Assembly (NCBI GenBank): GCA_028751875.1
Contig: CM054138.1
Span: 48,202,825-48,266,824 of the forward strand
Reading direction: 5' to 3'
Length of the DNA stretch: 64,000 nt
Origin: Rapana venosa
Lineage: Eukaryota; Mollusca; Gastropoda; Neogastropoda; Muricidae
Part shown: positions 34,736-46,200 of the stretch, piece after piece
Layout: each line of letters opens with the position of its first letter
Position numbering within the stretch: position 1 is the stretch's first letter
Position numbers and translations under genes: made by a program
The notes under the pieces: model-generated
Seen by the model: the letters and a program-made list of their open reading frames with translations, nothing else
What the model was told of the DNA's origin: nothing
Databases searched by the model: none

Positions 34736-35184
34736 GATTCATAGAGAAAAATTCGTTAGAATTCTCAACAAGGCTCGCTTTACGCTTGATGAGGTAAGTA
34801 TCACCTTGTTTTGTATGATTACACTGCAGTCTCCAATAGCCACATTCACCCTATACAAAGATACAGAACAATTGCACTCAAAAATATTCAAAGCAATGTA
34901 TAATTTGGGCATGTAACAATTGAGTGTGCACAAGAGTATACACACACACACACTCACACGCAAACACACACACATACATACACTCACACACACAGAGCAT
35001 AATTATAATAAGACTTATTACTAATCTTTACACTGCATACCACCTAAACCAATTTTACATGTTTAATGTCAACACAGCTATACTTCTAAATGCACACATG
35101 TTAACATATGTAGCGACATGATTTTGTAAATATTTGAAAGAAGACACCAAAACACCAAGCTATATTTTTCTCTCTCTTTCTCTC

Positions 35185-35241
<57 letters not shown>

Positions 35242-35750
35242 CACATTTTGGGGAAAAGTGTTCAGAATTAACTTTTTTTTTTTAAACAGCAGACGTCATG
35301 ATCTTTAAAAAAAAAAGTAATCAAAGGCAATTTCTTCAGCCCTATTCTACGTCAATCAGTTTTAGTCTGATAAACATTGTTTGCTTGAACAAAATTAATA
35401 TAAAATAAATTCTCCAAGTTCTAGAATCTTCATAAAAAAACTTTAGACTTCAGATGTAGAAAGAAAGGGAAAACCCCCCCAAACCAATCGAAGCTCACCT
35501 CTCTCTGTCTCTCCCTCCCTCCCTCCCTCCTTCTGTCTGTCTGTCTCTCTATCTCTGTCTGTCTCTCTATCTCTGTCTGTCTGTCTCTCTCACAGTTATG
35601 AAGTATTATGTTCCACTGAATGGACAACTAAAAATAATTAACATATGCCAGCAGCAACTCCATTATTTTGACTGTACTGTATTCCCTGCTTTGGTAAAAA
35701 CAAAAACCCACTGGAGTGTTTGATATCAGCAAGAGGGATAAGCCTGTATA
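34736..35750. other. No gene recognised
   Basis: (CA)n tracts at 34940-34995 and 35190-35235, and (TCTG/CT)n at 35505-35595; otherwise AT-rich. Confidence 0.5.
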
Positions 35751-35754
35751 TATG

Positions 35755-36000
35755 TAAAGGTAAAAGGCAAAAGTGTTCCCTTAACATATGAAATCGTTGG
35801 GGAGGGAGGTGTCAGAGACCTCAGCTTCTCTAGGGGACCAGAATATTGAGGGTGGCACCCATTCCTCTCCCTCACTGCTTTACCTTCACTGTCCCTAAAG
35901 AGGGCAGGTACCCATTTACTGCTGGGTGAACTGGGGGACTGTACTGAATCCAAGGTGAGCAAATGGTCACCCATCCAATGCTGCTTAGCCTTAGCTTGGG
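35755..36000 (-). mobile_element. SINE-E, inverted copy
   Basis: On the minus strand it starts CCCCAAGCTAAGGCTAAGCA and GGATGGGTGACCATTTGC (5S-like), then has TAAATGGGTACCTGCCCTC. It lies head-to-head with the next SINE-E. Confidence 0.85.
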
Positions 36001-36265
36001 GATAGCTCAGTGGTCAGAGCACTCGCTTTCCCCCAGCCAATGTTAAGTAGTGTTGAGCGTGGCTACCAATAGGATGGGTGACTGTTTACGCGCCTTGGCT
36101 TCGGTATTGTCCCCCAGTTCACCCAGCTGTAAATGAGTACCTGCCTCTTTAGGGTCAGAGAAGGTAAAGCAGTGAGGGAGAGGAAATGGGCGCCTCCCTC
36201 AGTATGCTGGCCCCTTGAGAAGTTGAGGTCTCTGATGCCTCACCCTCCAATGACCACAAGGATAT
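35995..36265 (+). mobile_element. SINE-E, best-preserved 5' end
   Basis: GGATAGCTCAGTGGTCAGAG (tRNA box A-like) is followed 30-50 bp later by GTTAAGTAGTGTTGAGCG and AGGATGGGTGACTGTTTACG (5S-like). The central ACCCAGCTGTAAATGAGTAC and a 3' part ending GAGGTCTCTGATGCCTC follow, then a (TA)n. Confidence 0.85.
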
Positions 36266-36544
36266 ATATATATAAAAACATTATAAATGCTATGTCCTTG
36301 AAATAAAGTACATCGATCAGCATCTAACAATGTATGAACAAAAACTGAAAGTCTTGGTCTGTTCATAAGCATACACGATTCATCACTTGTCTTCACAGAT
36401 ATTGAAAGCCTTGTTCTGTTCATAAGTGTACATGGTTGTTCATAATGTCACAACATGCTGAAAGTCTAGCAGTCACCGAACGAATAAACCAAAAAAACTA
36501 ACCCAACAACAACAACAAAATCTGCCTTTAAAAACTGAATGTAC

Positions 36545-37016
36545 AAAATGGTATGCACATTGTTCATGATTCCCATATATACACAAACTATCTAATGGTA
36601 CCACACAATGCACATTTACCACGATTCCCACATACACAAACTATCTAATGGTACCACACAATGCACATTTACCACGATTCCCACATACACAAACTATCTA
36701 ATGGTACCACACAATGCACATTTACCACGATTCCCACATACACAAACTATCTAATGGTACCACACAATGCACATTTACCACGATTCCCACATACACAAAC
36801 TATCTAATGGTACCACACAATGCACATTTACCACGATTCCCACATACACAAACTATCTAATGGTACCACACAATGCACATTTACCACGATTCCCACATAC
36901 ACAAACTATCTAATGGTACCACACAATGCACATTTACCACGATTCCCACATACACAAACTATCTAATGGTACCACACAATGCACATTTACCACGATTCCC
37001 ACATACACAAACTATC
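36545..37016. repeat. 53-bp tandem array, about nine units
   Basis: Units contain CTAATGGTACCACACAATGC and ACATTTACCACGATTCCCAC, then ATACACAAACTAT, with very little divergence except in the first unit. It lies 77 bp beyond the TARBP1 stop codon, so it is probably transcribed as part of the TARBP1 3' UTR or just after it. Confidence 0.95.
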
Positions 37017-37092
37017 TCCCCTGCCCCTTTATGAACTGCCACCAGAATCTCAGCCCGGCTGAGCACCAGAACGATAAGTCACGGACACTTGG

Positions 37093-37246
37093 TTACGCCA
37101 GCTCCATCTGCTGTCGAGTGTATTCCCAGACCAGAAGGGCGCCGCTGACGTGGACGTTGAGGGAGCGAATGATTCCCTGCTGGGGGATCTCCACACACAC
37201 GTCCAGCTGCTGAAGCAGGTCTGGGGGGATGCCTTCTTTCTCATTC
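37093..37246 (-). CDS. TARBP1: TARBP1 last exon (SPOUT motif 3)
   Basis: Acceptor is a GT repeat ending GTGTGCAG. Encodes [20 protein letters not shown], the motif 3 residues and an end at ...RQQMELA, stop TAA at 37095-37093. A SINE-A1 lies about 20 bp upstream of the acceptor. Confidence 0.95.
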
Positions 37247-40200
37247 CTGCACACACACACACACACAAAATCAAGTCCTTTGGATGAGACTATAAACCGA
37301 GGCCCCGTGTTCGAACGCATGCAGAACATCTTGCGCACACGTTAAATCCTGTTCCGCTTTTCGGAAGAGTAGGCCATTGTGTGCTGGTGGAAACAGATGA
37401 CAAAATTTACAAAACTGCATACACACGGGGACTGGATGTAAAAAAAAGCACATGAGTGCTTATTCCATTATCCTCGATATAAAAAAATAAATAAATGTAA
37501 AAAAATAAATAAATAAGAATAAAACTGCCACACTGCATGGGAGAAAAGAAATGCTGGACAGCAGGAGGTTTTTCAGAGAAGTCCTGTTCCAGCAAGTGTT
37601 TCCCCACCTGTAACTCGCAGCAAGTGTTTCCCCACCTGTAACTTGCAGCAAGTGTTTCCCCACCTGTAACTCATCGGCACTGTATCGAAGCTGAAGAATG
37701 TGCATGCTGGCAGCTCTTCAGCAAAATAGAAATCTGATATTTGAATATTTTTTGTGTTTGTGTTTAATGTAGTCCCCGTGTACTCGAAGCTTTGTCATAT
37801 TTGTCATCCGATCTCACCAGCACACAGTGGCCTATTTTATGAAAGGCAGGAAAGATTTTAATATGTGTCCAAGATGTTCTGCATGCGTTCATGTCTCACC
37901 AGCACACAATGGCCTATTTTGTGAAAGGCAGGATAGATTTTAACATCTGTCCAAGATGTTCTGCATGCGTTCATGGCACCTCGGTTTATAGTCTCATCCG
38001 AAAGACTTGTACTGTGTGGTGGTGCACATATCAGGTGATGATATCTTGCACACATTAAAACCTGTTCCACATTTTGGAAGAGTAGGTCACTGTGTGCCAG
38101 TGGGAACAAATGACAAAACTTGACAAAACTGCATGCACATGGGGACTGGATATTAAAAAGCACATGAATGCTTATTCCATTATCCTCAAAATAAAAAAGA
38201 TTTAAAAAACAAAAAAACCCCAAAATATTAAGAATAAATGATTCACCCAAGGATTCGTTTTTTTTTAGTTTTTCCCCCCTCCACATTTCATTCCTTTCTG
38301 TTCCAAAGTTCCTCCTATTCACTTCAGGGGCTAGGCGAATGAGTATCCCAAGAAAAATATTACAAGCTTCAGCTTGCTTCCATTTCCCAAGGATGAAAAT
38401 TTACTGGTTCTTTTGTTTCTGGACACACTTTCATAATTTTCACTGCTCTTTTCCTCTGCAAAACACTTTCCAGACTGATCAAGCAAACCTTTGCAAAAAC
38501 TGATCTTAACCAATAAATTCAAAGAAACTTAAACCAAAAAATATGTCGGAAGAGAGAGAGCACTCACTCAAAACCAGGAAGGCTTCTTGGGAAAGTTAGA
38601 ACTGATCTCTCTCTCTCTCCCTCTCTGTCTCTGCCCCTCCTCTCTCTCTCTGTCTCCCTCTCTCCCTCCCTCTCTCTCTCCTCCCTCCCTCCCTGCGTTC
38701 CTTTACAAAGCAGGGTGCATAGTGTCTCATCTTCTCCAGTGCTAGTGATTTTTCAGAAGGTCTGCCCTCTGGCCTTAGCCAATACAATCCGACTTCAGAT
38801 CAGCTCCTTTTCATTGTACAAGCTCAAGAACGAAGGTGGCAGGACTGTTAACGATGTTCGCCTGCCAACAAGTAAAACATGAGGTTCTGGGTTCCATTTC
38901 CCAGCCTCACCCTTTCTTCCCAGTTTGATGAACAGATCAAACTGACTGTGTCAAAGTCCTTTGAATGAGACTATAAACCAAGGCCATGTGTGTGAGCGCA
39001 CGCAGAACAGCTTACGCACACATAAAAAAACTCGTTCCACCTTTTGGCAGAGTAGGCCATTGTGCGCCAGTAGGAATGGTTGATATATAAAATTAAAACA
39101 ACCCCACCCAAACCCGCATGCACACATGTGTTGTGTTTAGACACCATCCTCGAAGTTGGAATGCAGCAACCTAAATGGTGGGGGGTCGCATACACAAAAA
39201 TCTCACCACTGGTGAGCCTCGGAGCTCTAACCAAGGAACCAAAACAAAAAAAAATTGTACAGGTTCCATGCTGAGTAAGTTCATGTTTCCGTAACCCAAC
39301 AAACAATGAAACGAATCATGGGATCTTTAAAGTGCATATTATTTGATCTCCTGCCTGTGTGTACACACACAAACACTACACACACAAACACTACCCACAC
39401 ACACACTACACTACACTTACACACTACACACACACTACACACACACACATACTACACACACACACACACTACATACTACACACACAAAGGGAATCTAGGT
39501 ACTGCTCTAAAACCGAGTCCAAACAAATGTCAGGGAAAAGAGCAGCTTACCCCAACACCAGGAGGGTTTTCTTGGGAAAGGTAAACTTGGTCAGCTCCAC
39601 ACTGTTTGCCGTCTGCTCCACTCCCACTAAGGTGTAGCTGTCCCGTTTCTTCTCTTCCAGGAACTCACTCAGACGGAAATACTGCACCTGAAATATCACA
39701 GCATCATCGTTATCCTCGTATTCATCAATCCTCAATACAATATAATAACCTGCCGCATCTATCAAAAGCTTTCCCTGAAGTCGGAATGCGGCTACCTTCA
39801 AGGTGGGCAAAAATGGTCGCGTATGCAAAATCTCGTCATCTGGGCCTCGGACCTTTAGTAGCCGAGGAATAATAATTTTTAAAAAAAGATCTATCCCCCT
39901 CCCCCCCCCCAAAAAAAAAGTTTAGTGGTTCTTTTCACACAAAAATTCCCTGCAGCTAACTCGACAAAGGGCTTCTATCAATTCGTAGTTGCACAATAGA
40001 AAAACTTAAAATTTGATAAAATAAACAACAACAAACTCAAATAATGGTGCTGGGGTTTAAAATACAAACCTTGTGGCTGGCTCTTGGACTAGTGCCCTAT
40101 CAATCAGTTTGAGTGGGCATTCAAAATAATTCATTGGGGCAGAACATAGCCAAGTGATTACAGCGTCAAGCTCATGATCTGACGGCCTGAAGAGTTGTTT

Positions 40201-43200
40201 GGACACAATACAGAAACTTTCTGGCATCGTGTTGCAGGCAAACTGAAATCTGACAGTGTGGTGTCTGTACATGGATTTTTTTGTCACTAACTGGATTTAA
40301 ACCGTCACCTGTGCAAACATGATCCCAGCATAAATGGAAATTATCTTTGAACTGGTTAGCACATTGTTTTCTTTCAGTACTCATAAAAACATGATCCAAA
40401 ATAATGGCAATAAAAGGATATTATATGAATAAATACTTAGTCAAGACTGCAAATGTAAATGCACGTGCGTGCATGCGCGCACCCCCACACACATATATTA
40501 AATCCTGTTCCACTTTTCGTAAGAGTAGGCCATTTATTGTGTGCCGGTGGGAACAGATGACAGAATTTACAAAACTGCAAACACACGGGGACTGGATGTA
40601 AAAAAGCACACACGTGCTTATTCCATTATCCTCGATATAAAAGAATAAAATATATAATAAAATAAAATAAAATAAACACACACACACAGATACTTTACCT
40701 CAGTAATGGGAATCCATTTTTCTGCTGTGACACTGAGACTCTGAAAGGTCCGGTCGTTGAGGTAGCTCAAATTGCCGATCACAAACTCCGACACACCGAA
40801 TATCTCACTGGTGCGACACAGCCCTAAACAGTCAAGGCACAGTATGGCTTGTTTATAAAAATAAAAGAACAACATTTTCCCCTACCTCTGTATTCAGCAT
40901 TCTAACTTAAGATACAACTCACTCATACAGCCTAGTAATTTTTAATTTCTTAGCAACTTTTATATACAAATTTTATATCTTTTATAAGATCTGACAAAGG
41001 TCACTTCTTCATATATATATTTTTTGGGGGTTGAAGAATCATTTAATTGTTGTCAGTGTTTATTTCTTCATACTGTATGTACTTAGTCAAAACAAGTGGT
41101 AAGCTTTGTGTTCTGCAAAACTTGACATTTTCTTTATAATTTTTTCAATCCAAAAGGTGTCATTTACATGGTATAATGGCACAAGTTAAATTTATTTTTG
41201 AGCTTGATTTAACACGAATGTGCACAATATCATACAAAATCGAATCCTTTGGCACTTCATGGCGGCAAAAACTAAAAACTAAATTCTAAACAACAACAAT
41301 CCCCCCCCCCCCAACTTTTCTAATCAACAATACACTTGCAAAAATTACACATCACACTAAAAGGTGTGTTCCATAATTTACTGTTACATGAGTGGGTTTT
41401 TTCTTCAGATTTAAAAAAAACCCAGGTTTCACATTTAACAGTAACCAAAAAAAAAAAGAAGTCAATACCAACTTTGGATCTAACTTTATTCTCATACAAA
41501 TCATTCAGCTGAAACTGTAACCCATGCTGTTGTTGTTGCACACATGCATACCATATAGTGTACATGTTAGAAACCCATCCACCTTTCATAAAAGAGCAAG
41601 GCTCAGTTTATCATCTCCACCAAAAGACTAGCACCAAGTTACACCAGCACTCAATGGGATGGAGAAAAAAGTACAAGCTCAAACAGGGATCGAACCCACA
41701 CATCTTGCTCTCTAAGCAGGTGCATTACCCTCTAGACCACCGATCCCCACAGTCTGTCACAGCTGTCACGTTTCCTCCACTTTCAGCTACTCTCAGCTGC
41801 TATCTATTCCATCCCAGCCCAGCTGGTGCTAGTTATAGCAGGAACTGGCCACGCTTGGGCTTGGAAAAAGGAAGGGGCACATTAATTTTAGCACTCGGTC
41901 CTTTTTTTCTTTATTTTGATTTTGAGGATAATGGAATAAGCACTCATGTGCTTTTTTTACATCCAGACCCCATGTATATGCAATTTTGTGAATTTTGTCA
42001 TCCATTCTCACCTGCACACAATCGCTTACTCTTCTGAAAAGCGGAACAGGTTTTAATGTGTGCACACAATGTTCTGCATGTGTTCACACACAGGACCTTG
42101 GTTTATAGTCTGTTCCAAAGGACTTTTAGGGGGAGTGGAGTCGGCACTGATGTTAACTCCCGAGACAAAAAATCCTCTTGATCGAGATTTTTTAACCCGG
42201 GTCAGCAGATCACGAGCACAATGCGCGTGACTCTAACCACCAGGCTATCCCGTCCCCTCCTTGACCGAGTTACGCTGGATTTGCGTGCTGCCGTGTGCTG
42301 TCCTCTCCTCACCTCCCAGGTTGGGTATTTTGTTGATGAGGGAGGTGACCAGTATCAGGCCGTCTCGCCGGTGACTCTTCTTCCTGCAGCTGTACTCCTG
42401 CTCTGCCGTGCTGTCCGGAGTCATCAGCCTCCAGGGAATGATCTTCTTCTGCACGTCCCCCTCTGTGCTGTCGTTCGTATCTTCGTTCGTCTCCGCTGTC
42501 CAAAGGAGTGTGCACAATGATGATGAATATGACAATAACAGGGGGAAAAAGTTCAGTCATAGCATAAACAGGTAAGACGAATACGACATTAATGTAAAAA
42601 AATGTTCAGTAATGGCATAAATGGGTGACAAATAGATACAGGCCGATATGCGCTTAACTATCAGTGCACCAAGAGATTTGATCTAAAAATCAGATCTTTT
42701 CATTCTGATAGTTTTGTACCATATATCTGTCTCAGGATTTTTTTTTTTTAAAGTTGTTTAGATTAAATGGTATAAACATGTGATTGCAGTGTTGTATGCA
42801 CTGTTAATGTATACTAAATTAATGTTAAAAAAAAAACAACCATCGATCTAAATTCAGGTATTTTCTTTCTAATAATTTTGTCTATCTCTGGTCTGGTTTG
42901 GATTTTTTTATTAATTGTTTATATAATGGCAGATCAGGGAAAAGATGTGAGAGGGGATCTGTTACATAATGTGCCTTTTGTTAAACAAACTTGTACTTCT
43001 TTTTTTGCCTCATTATGTTTGGGATGTGGAGAGGTTGTTTGGTTTTTAATATTCTCATTTTTCAAGTCTCATTATGTTTGGGATGTGGAGAGATTTTTTG
43101 GTTTTTAATATTCTCATTTTTCAAGAATGCATTTTTGGACTAAATGAATAATGGGGGTATGCCCCCTTTTGCAAAAAAACCCCATAAAACCTTAACAGAA

Positions 43201-46200
43201 AAATTATAGAAAAATAAAAAATGAAATCAAGTTCACATCTAAATATCATTTTAAAAAATATCCCTGACCCAAGACTATTTTACTTCTATTTAGTGCATAA
43301 GCAAAGCTGTTTCTCAACGCAGTTTGAACTTCAATGCACAAGTGATTTCCACAACCTCAAATTGCAGTCACTGATCTTTCTACAATAATTGTGACTTTAA
43401 AATTACCTGAGCATTAACAGCTGAATTATTCACTTGAGAAATGTACAAGTGCCAAACTTTTTTCTCCCCATTCCTCAGCTAGAGTTCTGAGGTTCACCAA
43501 AGGTGAGATTTTGTGTATGCGACGGTTTTTGCCCATCATGAAGGTAGCCACATTCCAAGTTCCTGTTTCCATAACCCACTGAACGCCGACATGAATTATG
43601 GGATTCTAATGTGCATATTTTATCTTCTGCATGTGTGTATACACGAAGGGAATTACGGCACTGGCAGGTCTGCACTTGAAGTTGACCTGGGAGATCGTAA
43701 AAATCCCCACTCTTAGTTCAACCTGATGTCACTGAGATTCGAACCCATGACTTCATGGACCCATGGCACTGAAGTTGAACGGTCTTATTTAACCACTCAG
43801 CTATAGCGTCCGTCATAGTGCCAAAACTGAAATCTTCGGACAAGTAAAAGAACAATGTTCACTAGACGCTAAAGCAATTCCTATCTGTTACCTGTGGTCT
43901 TCATTTTCCAAGGACCTGGTTCACACGCCGCCAGTGTTTGGCTGGGGTTGTAGAGGGGCAAGAGATGGGAAGCGCCGTCCGTCTGCCAGGATGGGTCCAG
44001 CTGGCAGAACAGGTCAGGGTGCATCCATTCATCATCGCTCAGACAGGCCAGCCTGGGCAGGGTGTAGAGGAGCGTCTGCAAACATGATAAAGGATGACTG
44101 CTTTACTTGAAATTTACCTCTGTAAAGAAACTATGCCGCGTTTGATCTTTAATGTTTGTTCTACGCTCGATAGAAATCAGATAACTCGGATGAAAGTTGT
44201 TGAGATGGTGGCTGTTTATTCGTTGTTAACCAAGCGCAGTCTGGGATGCCTTAATTAAAATAATAATAATAATTTTATGACTTTTTCAATGAAGATACTT
44301 CCGGTATATCTTTCGGTTTCGGCACAACATGATCTGTGCCCATTTTTATTCTTTTGTAGTCAGCTTATGTCCTGCCTTTGACCAATAAATTTGAGTTCTG
44401 AGTTTTACCCCTAATGGGATGCTGGGAGCCTGTCAGTAAAAATAGTATCACCAATCCACTGACTATTGTTGTCTGTCCTTTGAGCAAAAATGCATCGTGC
44501 TGCTGTTAAGCGCCTGACAAGTCTGGCCCAGCGCATTCGACTTTGGCGAATCCCTATTTGAACTGGACTTTTTCTCCATCCACTAGATCTTGAGTGGTAG
44601 TCTGGGTGCCAGTCTTTTGGACGACAACACACTGAGGTCCTGAGTGCAAAAAGACATTTGCCACATGTACAGGAACCAAAGGCGACAAGACAGTTGTCCA
44701 AGGACCAAATTCTATAGGGAAAAAAGCTACTCTCATACTCTTAGGAAAAAAGAAACTCTCAGAGAGGACATTTTTTGGGGGGGGGAATTATGGGTAATGC
44801 ATAACTCTTGTGGTTAGGTACTCTTCCTAAGGATAACATCCCAAATTTCACGCAGGCATATCCTGCCATGACTGAGTTCAGTTCAGTTTAGTTGTCTCCA
44901 TCGCTGCTGTCGTCATAGGAGCTCCACACAATGCCACCAGGTTTTGCCATCTTTCTCTGTCTCTGCCATGACTGAGATTGGTATGATAGTGTACATAGAC
45001 TCCCCTCCACTGCACTACACTGCACTGCACTACATTAAACTACACTACATGAGGACAGGATAGCCTAGTGATTAGAACATTGTTTGCAATCTGACGATCT
45101 AGGTTCAAATCCCATTCAAGGGGATTTTTCCCCTGGAATTAATATCAGTGTAGACTCCACTCTCCTCAAAAGTCCTTCAGATGCCAAGGTCCTGTGTGCG
45201 ACGCACGCAGAACATCTTGCACACGCGTTAAAACCCATTCCGCTTTTTGAAAGTGTGCAGGTGGGAATGGATGACAAAATGTACAAAACTGCATACACAC
45301 AGGAACTGGACGAAAAAAAGCACATGATTGCTTATTCCATTATCCTTGAAATAAAAGAATAAAACTAAAATTTAAAAAACATACTACACCACACTACACT
45401 ACAACACACTTCACTACAATACAACACACTCCACTAAAATATACTACACTTCACTTCACTACACTGCACCGCACCGCACCACACCACACCGCACCACACT
45501 CCACTACAAGACAAAACAAGACAAGACAAGACACTAGAATCATGCTTAGCAGACGACACGACTCATAGACAGAACATCTCACCTCCAAGCTGTAATCCTT
45601 CAGAAAGTGAAAATGGTTGTAGAAGTAGTTGTCCAGCAATTTGTCCAGAACTGCAGATGAATTCCTGTTAAAACACATGCACGCACACGCATGCACACAC
45701 ACAAACAAACGTACACACAACTCAATCTGTTAGTATCAAGAATTTTTTTTCTTTTCAATGCTTTCAACAGTAGGAGGCATTGCTTTTATGTCATGTGTAC
45801 ATAAACTGTATGTCTATAAACACACACACACATGAATGCATGTACACACACACACACAACACACACACAAATAACACACACATAAACTACACACTCACAA
45901 ACACACACACACTCACAAACAACACCCACCTCACCCACCCACACACCTACACAAAACACACACAAATAACATACACATAAACTACACACTCACAAACACA
46001 CACAAACAAACACACACACACAAACAACACACACCTCACCCACCCACACACCTAAACAAACACACACAAATAACACACACATAAACTACACACTCACAAA
46101 CAACACACACAATACTCCAACAACACAACCCCACCACACACCACCTACCACCAACACACACCCCACCACCCCCTCCCAACCACCCCCCCCACACCCCCCC

